This document shows positions 28,501 to 37,200 of a DNA stretch of 64,000 nt, one piece after another. Below the pieces are notes generated by a model. It worked only from the letters and a program-made list of their open reading frames with translations, made no database searches and had not been told where the DNA came from. The position numbers and the translations under genes are program-made. Source of the DNA: Solea solea (taxonomy: Eukaryota > Chordata > Actinopteri > Pleuronectiformes > Soleidae); assembly GCF_958295425.1 (NCBI RefSeq), contig NC_081135.1, forward strand, positions 21,894,180-21,958,179, read 5' to 3'. Each line of letters begins with the position of its first letter. Position 1 is the first letter of the stretch.

Positions 28501-29778
28501 AATGGTTCGGTCGCTAATAAAAACCACCTTTTTAATATTTGTTTTATTTTTACTACCTAACCCTGTCTTTATTGCCCTAACCCTACCCTCAGTAACATCT
28601 GTGCATATTCGAGTTGGAAAATACTACCTTTACGTCGCATTCAGGGGTTTGAAAAAAACGACCCACAGTCACGTTTTCAGAAAACGACCTATATGTAAGT
28701 TTCAGTTGGAGGACAGGTTGCGGCAAAAACATGCAAACTCCATGCAGAAAGGCCCTTGTTCCAACCGGGGCTCGAACCCGGGTCTTCTTGCTGCGAAGGC
28801 CTTTACACAGAAAGTAATTAACTAAATACAAGTAACAGTGTGCACAACCATGTACAAACACTGTTTGATTAATCATTTAAAGGTCTTTATTATATGTGAA
28901 TTATTTACGTATAAACAGAGGTTGCTTTCTTTTGTCTGCACCGTTGACGAGCCGCCCCTGCCACATGTCCTCATACCTACAAGGGTCATGACCTCACCCC
29001 TTGAGCCCAGTCAGGCCAATAGTGTCGAGTGAAGCACAACATGTAGCTCTACGTGATATCCAATTTCTATTTATCACATCTGGCAGGAAGGCTGTTTTCA
29101 CCTGTTACTGTTAGTTTGTTTATTTGAAGCCACGGTTACACAAAAAGTCTGGAAATAAAAGCCCCACTAGGTTTGAGTGCAGATCTGCTTAGAGCTCATC
29201 ATCCATGAACACTGCAACACAAAAGTCAAACATATTTATGGCGTGACGATCTATGAGTTTGTACAACAATTTAGTTGAAACCCGCAAATTTAAACTGGAT
29301 TTGGTTGCGGAAAATGTTTTAACCGGTCGCAGCCATGCATTTCACTCCATTCTGTAAAGATCAACAACGGGAACGCACTAATTTCAAACAGAAACATGGC
29401 AACATGAATCATTTCACAAGAAAACTCTTCTTCATTTTGCAATTACAAGCCAAGAACTCTCCTCCCACTGGAGGAACTCCCCAAATCAGACACTCCCACA
29501 ATCTGAGCAGCGTCAAGAAAGACAATCCCGAACTCACAGGCGCGATCAGTTTGCACTTTCATACAGACTGCAGTTTTTCCAGGTATTAAAAAACATTAAA
29601 CTTACTGCGTGCGCTCCTGAGGTGAGGACAGTGACAGCGAGGCACAGCAGCAGCAGCCTGTAGTGAATATAATGACAGAGTGAATCAGTACATGTGCTCG
29701 GACTCTGCAGTGAATTCACTCTCATACTGAGTGCGTTTACCTCAGATTGCTCCGTGCTCTGTTAGTTTGTCCTTGCAT
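7739..29778 (-). CDS. col4a2: col4a2, collagen alpha-2(IV) chain, first three coding exons (runs off left edge)
   Basis: N-terminus of the alpha-2 chain of type IV collagen, the partner of alpha-1 in basement-membrane trimers. Three exons on the minus strand join in frame: 29778-29741, 29657-29606 and 7819-7739, giving 57 residues. They encode [13 protein letters not shown], then a hydrophobic leader [17 protein letters not shown], then a 7S segment starting [17 protein letters not shown] with four Cys. Human alpha-2 has a leader of the same build and the 7S sequence [19 protein letters not shown]. The alternative alpha-6 also resembles the 7S exon (CFPEKGAR is more like alpha-6), but the divergent partner is clearly alpha-1, which pairs with alpha-2. 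The rest of the gene lies beyond the left edge. Confidence 0.93.
8952..9030 (+). repeat. CAGGGGCGG repeat fragment, copy 1
   Basis: Begins CAGGGGCGGCTTGTCAA and continues with AAAGACAAAAGAAAGCAAC. The reverse complement of 28880-28967 matches this with one short insertion. The CAGGGGCGG end suggests a hAT-type terminus. Confidence 0.65.
11082..11406. mobile_element. Foldback MITE, second copy with shortened left arm
   Basis: Same family as 35826-36210. Ends AAAGGAATACTTTACAGA and TCGGTGAAGTATTCCTTT are inverted repeats, but most of the left arm is deleted, while the right arm still has TACTACCCCTATTCTAGT. It abuts the SINE at 11446. Confidence 0.82.
11446..11719 (+). mobile_element. tRNA-derived SINE, 3' truncated
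   Basis: Same family as 41557-41945 but on the plus strand. The tRNA-like head with boxes A and B is intact; the copy ends near GGCGAACGGTCCAG and lacks the 3' part and repeat tail. Short ORFs across it are products of the element. Confidence 0.9.
12692..12760. repeat. Perfect inverted repeat, 34-bp arms, 1-nt spacer
   Basis: Arms 12692-12725 and 12727-12760 are exact reverse complements around the single C at 12726. The left arm starts AGTGTTTCCTTGATTAAC. No target duplication was noted. It could extrude as a hairpin; no coding role is evident. Confidence 0.95.
13178..13479. mobile_element. MITE with AAGGT ends
   Basis: About 300 bp beginning AAGGTGCAGATTGTAACA and ending TACACTGGACCTT, an imperfect inverted repeat. 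Resembles a MITE type often seen in fish genomes (AAAGGTCCAGTGTGTA ends). No coding capacity; boundaries approximate. Confidence 0.6.
13709..14303. mobile_element. TTAA-flanked non-autonomous DNA transposon
   Basis: 595 bp between TTAA at 13705-13708 and 14304-14307, with terminal inverted repeats AGGTGACATAGA and TCTATGTCGCCT (11 of 12). TTAA target sites are typical of piggyBac and some Kolobok elements; which one cannot be told. The interior is unusually CpG-rich for this intron, with two GGCCAATCACAG sites at 14087 and 14124. Confidence 0.82.
19566..19858. mobile_element. Foldback MITE with about 60-bp terminal repeats
   Basis: About 290 bp. AGATTAGGGAACACATATTC at the left is answered by GAATATGTGTTCCCTAATCT at the right, and the match continues inward through the CTAGGTGCTTACTAACAT region. 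No coding capacity. Boundaries approximate. Confidence 0.82.
22533..22577 (+). repeat. (ATAG)n microsatellite
   Basis: About eleven uninterrupted tetranucleotide units in col4a2 intron 2. Confidence 0.95.
22714..22741 (+). repeat. (GA)n microsatellite
   Basis: About fourteen GA units, 140 bp from the ATAG array. Confidence 0.93.
24893..25005 (+). mobile_element. SINE 3' fragment
   Basis: Tail region only: GTCCAGGGTGTACC, CGCCCTATGTCAGCTG and GGATAAAGCGG match the 3' part of the full SINE at 41557-41945. Confidence 0.8.
25436..25925 (+). repeat. Interspersed repeat, copy 2 of a pair
   Basis: Diverged copy of the family at 6268-6935 in the same orientation, with TTCCAAGTGAGCTGAAC, GTCAGTTAAAAAGACTTAAAA-type block and TTTTTAATTAACTG. 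Boundaries approximate. Confidence 0.7.
27510..27529 (+). repeat. (CA)n microsatellite
   Basis: Ten CA units in col4a2 intron 2. Confidence 0.9.
28147..28800 (-). mobile_element. tRNA-derived SINE interrupted by a MITE
   Basis: The two halves of a minus-strand SINE (28147-28302 and 28717-28800) are separated by an inserted element. The right half retains box B and the GCAAACTCCATGCAG body; the extreme tRNA-like head is missing. Confidence 0.85.
28303..28716. mobile_element. Non-autonomous DNA transposon (MITE) nested in a SINE
   Basis: 414 bp bounded by inverted repeats of about 32 bp: the left end begins CTGTCCTCCAATTAAACG and the right end, on the other strand, begins CTGTCCTCCAACTGAAAC; both continue to ACATATAGGTCGT. 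No transposase frame. Superfamily not assigned, as no target duplication was clear. Confidence 0.8.
28880..28967 (-). repeat. CAGGGGCGG repeat fragment, copy 2
   Basis: On the minus strand begins CAGGGGCGGCTCGTCAACGG and runs through GACAAAAGAAAGCAACC, matching 8952-9030. It lies immediately beyond the SINE/MITE composite at 28147-28800. Confidence 0.65.
29606..29657 (-). CDS. col4a2: col4a2 coding exon 2: signal peptide core
   Basis: 52 nt between a CACTACAG acceptor and GTAAGT donor. Encodes [17 protein letters not shown] after the shared Arg, a hydrophobic core ending in AHA, a plausible signal peptidase site. Human alpha-2 has a comparable LRRWLLLGTVTV core. Confidence 0.9.
29741..29778 (-). 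CDS. col4a2: col4a2 coding exon 1: start codon
   Basis: Minus-strand ATG at 29778-29776 in a good context (GGGACCATGC), twelve codons [12 protein letters not shown] plus two bases of Arg13, then a GTAAAC donor. Splits from the next exon by an 83-bp intron. The junction AG|G restores Arg and the frame. A 5' UTR may be spliced to this exon. Confidence 0.88.
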
Positions 29779-29842
29779 GGTCCCTCTCGCGAGGAGAGCA
29801 AACTTTAGACCCACGCTGCTCTGGTTTCACTCGTGAAAACTT

Positions 29843-29851
29843 CTACAGCAT
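29843..29851 (-). promoter_or_regulatory. Minimal upstream ORF before the col4a2 start
   Basis: Minus-strand ATG-CTG-TAG, a two-codon ORF ending 64 nt before the col4a2 ATG. It would act as a uORF only if the 5' UTR includes it, which depends on the unverified start site and acceptor. Confidence 0.3.
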
Positions 29852-30107
29852 GACTGCCCGTGCTGAAACCACCAACACCACCATTGTATAAAATAAAAAT
29901 AAAAATAATGATAAAAATAAATACATAGAATTTAATCACATCAACCTGAGAGTGAAAATAAATATTTATTCTATAGTTTTTTTTCGTGTTGTGCAGAAGT
30001 TCTTCATTGTTTCTTTCAGAGGGAATTTTAAGCTGCTCTTAAAAAACAAATTGATCCATCAAGTGTTAAGTTATTCATTTGGCATTATTGAACAAAACAT
30101 TACTTAC

Positions 30108-30170
30108 AGTCAGCCCAGTCTCGCGCGTCGATGAGTCGGAAGGATGAAGGCACGGGGAGACAGAGATGCG
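30108..30170 (-). other. col4a2: Candidate non-coding first exon of col4a2 (right boundary approximate)
   Basis: On the minus strand a GTAAGT donor lies at 30107-30102, preceded by GC-rich sequence with CpGs, while the start codon is about 330 bp further downstream behind AT-rich sequence and possible acceptors such as TTTCAG at 29863. Human COL4A2 also has a non-coding first exon, as I recall. The donor is seen; the exon and its start are inferred. Confidence 0.4.
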
Positions 30171-30550
30171 CAGGTTCCCGGACTGAAAAGCTCCAGGTGC
30201 GCGGTTACAAGTGTGCCACCAAAATACTCGGATTAGTGCCTCAAAAAACGGCAAAGTGTGCAGAGTAAGTCTCTCTCCTTACCGAGAAAAGTCAAAGTGT
30301 AAGTAACGACGGGGCTGAGTCCCTTTGCATGGGTGAGGGTGGTCGTTTTGGGGGAGAGGGGTGTGGTGCAAGAAGAATCAAGACCAAGTGGCACTGAACA
30401 CAACTTCACATCGTCTCGGACAAAGATGCAGCCAAACGTGCTGCCCGCGCTCCGTCGATAAGCCGAGACTTTAGGTGAAGAAAAGAGGACGAGAAGCGGT
30501 CAACAGGTGGTTGTTTCTGTGGGAACTCTGCACCGGTGCGCACCGCCAAC

Positions 30551-30628
30551 ATGCTCTTACCGTCCGCCACACTGCTGCTGCTGCTGCTGGCGGCTCTGTA
30601 CTCCAGCCTCGACCTGACAGACGCGGAG
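30551..30628 (+). CDS. col4a1: col4a1 exon 1: start codon and signal peptide
   Basis: Twenty-six codons beginning [16 protein letters not shown], a hydrophobic leader typical of a secretory signal peptide, ending at Glu before a GTAAGT donor. The ATG has A at -3. Chosen as the start because it opens the only leader-like frame, has a consensus donor, and sits opposite the col4a2 start. The upstream 5' UTR boundary is not known. Confidence 0.9.
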
Positions 30629-31163
30629 GTAAGTGGATGAAAACACCTTTGTTGGTTTTTGTAAGTTAAATTGTGCATACTTCATTTCATTTTTTAATTA
30701 TTATTATTATGACACTTTGATTATGATTATTACACTTTCACAGTGTGACTCCTTCACACTCTCCTCGTGTGTGTAAAGTCTCATGTTTTAGTCTCATCTT
30801 ATTATATACGTTACGAGTGTGTTCATTATCTATGTTCATGTAAAGTATTGACTCAGTAGTTTTAAATTACCGCTAAGTCTGTTTCTGCATCAGTGGGTAA
30901 AAAAAAAAAAGATTTCCTTTCTTTTTTTATTTTACAGGTGTTGTTTTTTTTGTTTTTTGTTTTTTAATTTAGTGGTGACTTTTTATGTGCAATTCCTTTC
31001 TTTTTGCCTGGCTCCCTGCTGCTGTTACCACTTATTCACTTACTAGTTTGGTTTCTCCTCAGTCCTCAACCTCTCTTAGTTCTGCTGGAGAGGAGCAGAG
31101 GCAAACAGAAAAGAGAGAGAGAGAGAGGAGGGAGAGGGTGGGGCAGAGGGCATACAGTAGTTG

Positions 31164-31228
<65 letters not shown>

Positions 31229-34200
31229 AATGAAAGTTATGCTCTGATCCAAATGTTTCTCTCTGAATTCTTTGATGATTCAAATCATTAGTTGGAGACT
31301 TCCTCCACTGAGACCTTTCTAGTTCAGCTTGTTTTGTTTTCCATCACTGAGTAATGTTCATTTGTCCCTGCACAGTTACACAGTTACACAGTTACACTGC
31401 CTCATTGTGTTGTCCTGTCCACTTTTTGAAGACGATGTCTCTTATTGTAAGATCTGCCTTGTCCTTGAGAATATCGAAAGGAAAAGCACAAACAACTTAA
31501 CCCACTACCTACGTAGTTAATATGCACTCACTGGGAGGGAGGGATAGGGTGATATTGAAGATCATGAACATCACTGTCTATGTCCCACCAAACTCTATTA
31601 AACGTATCCATCAATCTTATTTGAATATAGCTTTATTGTCAAATAGTTCTTTTGAAGAACCATCTTTGATATGACAAACAAATCTCTTCAGTTACACTCC
31701 TCTACTTATCGTCTGCCATGATTGAATATAGATACCAGAAACACTGAACTTAACTGAAAAAGACAGTGACTCCAATGTTGTTTTATGTAGATTTATTTAT
31801 GCTCTACAACATGACGTGTGTGACCCAACTCGTATTGGTGGTGCGTCTTTATTCAGGTTTTATTTGGAGTTTATATAACTCCAAACAAAGAATTGTAAAG
31901 GGTTTTGATCAATTAAACAAATGTTTGAGAAATGTGAATCTCAACAATTCACTCGTTGGTATTGCAGAAGAACAAACAATAGACAAAATGTTGATGCTTT
32001 GCAGATGAAGGGGGAGAAAAATGTCAAAGTTTCCTTCGGGAACTGAAACAGTTTTGGTGTGATCATATATGTTGAAATTCAGCATCTTTTTGTTGAAATG
32101 TGCTGCAGTAAAAACATCTCTGACACTAGAGTAGCAGAAATCCAGGTGACCAGGCGCGAACATTTATTGATAGTATGAGATCTCAAGATGTGGAGAAACA
32201 GGCTGTGAATTGTGTCGTTCCGTTGCACAATCGAGCGATTTGTCATGTTTCTGAGAAAGATTAACACCACACTGGGGGGCGTGTGGGGAGTTTTTCCAAC
32301 TCAGTTCCTGGGTGTTTTAAGGATACATTTTCAGCTGTGATGGATTGCTGTTGCTGTGAGATGTCATCATATGCCAACAGTGAGAAGCAATTCAGAATAT
32401 TGGTTGCACATGTCATCTCAAGAATGGCAACATGATCTACATGTTAAAAATGCAATAGAACTTCTCCTTATAGCTTTTCATTGTATCCAAGGTCATTGTC
32501 GGCTCAGCGAAGCCAGGATGTGCTGGAAAACAAAGCAAACTGGCTTCCTTTCACCCAGATGTTTTATCAACAAAACAATCATTATTCACTTTATTCACAT
32601 TCACAATGATCTCCACATCTCCATTCAGACGGAGGTAGGTGGTGTAGAGGCGTATGATGCTGGGAGCCAATGTATCAAGTTAAACAATTTAGAAACACAA
32701 ACATGAGAGGGACACCAGATATCTGGACTGAGGACAGGACGGATGAGGAGGATGGAGAGGGTGTTTTAATAGCTGAGCATGTCGTCATTGATCAGATGAA
32801 ACCATCAGTTAAAATGGACAAATTCATGAGTAATGTGTTTTCCCACCGAATTGAGGGGGTGGGAGCTTCTGTTCCTGTTCGCAGTCCTGACCGGTCTGGT
32901 ACTTTCATCCATCCAAAAGTGCACAGTGATGTCATTATCAATTCTATCCATAACAGTGGTAACAATACTGTATTGCATTCCCTTAAAATACAAACAAATG
33001 GATGTCAGATTTAGGAAGTGATTTGCTTAATGTTAAGACGGATGGAGGCAATAGTAACATTGCATTAGTAAAGTGAGATGGATAAATAGGTTGGTGTATG
33101 ACCGAAAACACAAAGAAGTTCCCCCATGAAAAGTTTCAGAAGTGAATTCCACTGCTCCTAAAACAGGGTTGTTCAGCAAGATGAAAGCCTCTTGTCCCCG
33201 CCCGCCCCTGTGTTGCTGGTGTATTCACACAAACACTCCTGTAATCAGGTCTGATAGTATTGCTTGACAAAGCCCTCTTTCAGTTGAAGGAAGCAACAAC
33301 AAACAACAAAAATCACCAAAAGTCACACGCCGTAGATTTAAATTATAATATTACCTCACGTATGCAATCAGTCAAACGCAGTTTAGTGTGTTTATCTCTC
33401 CTTCGTCTCCTCATACACAGAAATGTGACGTTGACTGAGTATCAGTGCCTCCTGTTTAGGCTCCGCCACAATCACTGGAGCCTGACAAAGGTCAGGAGCG
33501 AATATACAGTGTAAACAAGTCACAGTCAACCACTGAACCAGTGATGCATGCAAGCACTTTGCTAATGTGATAACCCAAAGTATAGCACGGGTCAGGCTGT
33601 CTTTATTTAAAGATGAAGCAACAGATCTATGAAGAGACCTTTCCTCCCAATTTTTCACTGCCTCATCTGATCCCGAGTGAATTTCTTTCCTGTTTATGTA
33701 ATATCAACAGAATATAGTTATTGTCCCTTGGCAGTCATTTAATCTGGTCAGAGTGAGTCATCAGTAATTCCTAGAGGAGGAGGAGGAGGAGGAGGAGGAA
33801 GGGCAGATTAGCAGATGCCTTGAGTGAGAACTTATGTGTGGGATGTTGGATGGAGACATTGGGAAATGCAGTTGTTGGTGGGAAAGAGACAGGTTCCTAC
33901 TACTGGTTGGCCATCATGTTCCAGGACAGGGTGAACCCCAGGGAGGATGAGCACCACTCAGATTATGGGAAAAGCAAGAGAGAGCTGGTAATCCCTCAAA
34001 TGCTCTGAGGAATGTGTGTGCATTGTCGATGAAAGCTGTGAATTATGATCAAGACTCTGTTGGTGTTGCTGGCCAAAGTGCAGACAAGGCTGCTGCCTGT
34101 TGTTTGGTCTAGGGCTAATCCTGAGGACTGACCTCCTCCCTAACACCTCCCACAGAGACAACAGCTGACTCTGTCACTCCGTCACAGTGATGGGCCACCA

Positions 34201-37200
34201 ACCAAGTAATGCACCCTGGGAAGACCCAGCCTGCCTGACCTCTGTCCCCAGCATTGTAAAAATGCCTACATTTGGAAGAGAAATGACTGTGTTTGTGTCT
34301 CTGTATTTTGACAGGCATCAGCGGTAATTCTTCTGTGACCATGATACTCAAGTAGGGTGGCAGGTATGCCTTGCTCTTTGCATGTGTGTGCATCGGCACA
34401 ATATGGTAAAAAAGATTCAAATTGGTAAGACTGACCATTTCTGGATCTTTTAAGCAATTTCCTGTGGTTTTAAACACCAAGAAGGCTCTTTATTCAGATT
34501 TGTCACAGCTGTATTTTTTACCTTTTTTCTATTAAACTTCTTTTGTCCCACGGTAATATTTTCGCCCCAATTACCCTGAAATTAGCTTGACTGTTATCCT
34601 CAGGATCGGTTACTTCCCCGAGGTGTATTGTTATGGTGAAAGTGCGATTTAGCCATTTAACTGTGAAATTGGTGAGTCATAAATGTCATTTGGGGTCTGG
34701 GCAGAGACGGTGTAATGGATACGTCTGTCTCACAAGGAGGTGGGTGGTGGAGAGTGATGGAGACGGAGGCTGTTAGAGGGAAGTGATGATGTTGGGAACT
34801 TCAGAAGTTGGGTAATGTGTGTCGGAGCCAGAGATGATACCCCATAACCAATCTTTTAGTCTCACTCTCTGGTCCTGGACCAGTGCTTCCACCCACTTCT
34901 GCCAAGGAGGATAATCAAGACTGTGATGAAGGTGTCTTTAGATAACAACTTTCTGTGTTTGTTGGTACTGAGCCATGTGAAGAGTGGAGTTTTGGCTGGC
35001 TTCTTCAGCTGTTCTCTTTCGTGGTTTTTGAAGCTTCTATCTTGCTGTGCTTCATACACAAATGGCAGGTTCACCATTAAAAAAAGTTTAGTCAGAGTTC
35101 CTATAGATTGTAAGGGTTTCATTACATTTAACTCCCTCTCATTATATTTGAGGTCAAGAGTTACTTTGTGTTACCTCAGTTTGTGACAGATCATTTCTGG
35201 GTTTGTCTGTGAGCTCACAAATGGAAGTTAAAACAAACTGCTGTTTGAAATCATCTAGATACGGTGAAGGTTTGTGTTGACCACATGGTAGGCATCTTTT
35301 TCTTTTCTATTTTTTTTAATTCTTGAGTGTGTTCCCATTGACTGTTATTGGTTGATGGCTTTTTTGAGACTTTGCATTAATGCCTCTTAAGAATATATTT
35401 TAGCACCCAATGAAAAAAAAATACAAGCCTGGAAGTTGATCAGAATCATTTTCTTTCTGTGAAATACCTTAGCTTCATCGTTGCCCCTGTAACCAAAACA
35501 GTAAACAGTTATTGTCTGTGGATTATTGGGTTTGAATCCATCCCTCCATTATAGTGACGTCGTTAAAACAAAGTTTACAGGTTCACAGTGCAGGTGGACC
35601 TCAACATCCACTTTGAGGACTACATTGCCACTGCGATTTTCTCTTTATAGTTGACCTGCAAACTCTCCTCACCACTCACATTGCCAATCAGGTCTGCTTT
35701 ATGTGGCTCCAACATTAGTTCCCCTTAACAAATGTGGTTCCTTGGGTCAGGACAAGTTTAGGATGGAAGCAGCAAATTGACACTTTAATGTTTTGAAACT
35801 AAGACTACATTCTAGCTTTGGTCTTAAAGCAATATATCACCAATTTGCATTTAGCTTTGTATTACTAGAATAGGGGTAGTATTTTTGAAAGATTGTTCTT
35901 CCCAACCTCAGTTTCCCCTGAGTTGAGAAATATCTTCATTCTTTCCTTTGTTAGTGACACTTGGTCCAGGTAGCGTAACTGTTAGCAAAGATGGCGGGCA
36001 CTGTTTACATTCTGGGAATGAGGTCAAGTCCCCCCTACGAGTGGGTCTAAAAGTGTGGAATTAGCGTTGCAGTTTCAAGCCTCGGACCAAGGGTCACTGG
36101 TGGGCACGTAACAAAAAAAAAGAATGAAGATATTTTTCGACTTAGGGGAAACTACTACCCCTATTCTAGTAACAAAAAGCCAAAGGCAAATCAGTGTAGC
36201 ATTTTCCTTTAGGTATTCAACATCCAACAGCACCTCTGGGAATTAGTTTTTGGTTTTTTCTACCTGCCTTGCTAAAGAGCAGCCATGCAGTGCTTCCTTC
36301 TTCCATTGTAAAGAATGGAGGGAATGCTAAATTTCCCTAACCAGGTGCTTTTTGTGCCTAAACCATAGTCACAGTCATAACCAGGAAATGATCACATCAT
36401 TTCTGTCAGCAGCAGCACCACATGTGGACAAAACACTATTGTGTTGATATGAATGTCTGTAGGCAAAATAAGATAAGTCATTTTGGTTCAGAAACATAAG
36501 CTCATGCGTAAATTTGGTTTGTAGAAACGTACAAGTGCATCATATGATTGTGGCGACTGGAAAAAATGATACACTTATATAACATGCCAGTGATGTCCCC
36601 AGTGTTGTAATCTGGTTTTTAACTCTGACTGTGCCCTCGACCTCTCACTGTAGAACCCACTTACTTTTGCACGCTCTCCCCAAGTTAACTGAGCTAGAGT
36701 TACTCTTTAATTCTCTGGACAGGGTGAGTTCTCGACTGTTTTGCACTTAATTAAAAGAGTAGGAGGACTGATAGAAATAGCAGATTGTGAGTCCGATCCC
36801 ACTGTAATTCACAGGACCTGAGAGCGCCAGTACATCCATACCTAGAGTCTTGAGCCTTTTTCCTGGAAGAACAGATGCTTAATTCATCTTCTCCTGTGCT
36901 GCTCTTTATATGCTGCTGTTGCATGACAGCCGTGCCGGACAATGAGAATTGTTCATTTGTGTAGCTGTTGTTTCACTGAAGTATCCCAGAAAAAAAAAGG
37001 CTTGATCAGATAACTTTGAGTAGGAAGCTAAGCTGGCCTTGTGACACAATTCACACAAGGAGAAAGGGGAAATCTTGCGTTGCATAGCTGAGTCTAGTGG
37101 TAGATAAAGACATTTTTAGCATATCTGTTGTCAGTATTCGGCATCTCTAAAGCTTCAGGGCGGTGAAATCTGTAAGTTACAGTCTCTCCATGCGTTCAAC

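Larger units (their letters stand above)
7820..29605 (-). other. col4a2 intron 2 (21.8 kb)
   Basis: Bounded by the exon 2 donor and the exon 3 acceptor. Contains SINEs, foldback and TTAA elements, a perfect 69-bp hairpin and microsatellites, listed separately. No collagen exon and no convincing gene were seen; two minus-strand ORFs (12272-12496, 15696-15935) are discussed as weak candidates. In mammals the 5' introns of COL4A2 are also very long. Confidence 0.75.
29779..30550. promoter_or_regulatory. Shared 5' region of the divergent col4a1/col4a2 pair
   Basis: Seen: 771 bases separate the two divergent start codons. No TATA box lies in the 30110-30550 half, which has CpG-containing GC-rich patches (30119-30240, 30420-30550). 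A G-run at 30350-30366 reads on the minus strand as CACCCCTCTCCCCC, close to the CTC element (CCCTYCCCC) described in the human COL4A1/COL4A2 promoter. CTTTGCAT at 30323 resembles an octamer site. The 29885-30000 half is AT-rich and unlikely to be core promoter. Known: mammalian COL4A1 and COL4A2 use one short bidirectional promoter. Inferred: the core lies around 30170-30500. Start sites cannot be fixed from sequence. Confidence 0.75.

Noticed and set aside
28257..28876. ORFs on both strands around 28257-28876
   Set aside because: They cross the MITE and SINE boundaries and are products of the mobile elements.
31004..31283. ORFs with Val-Cys or His-Thr dipeptide runs
   Set aside because: Translation of the GT/GA microsatellite at 31166-31225.
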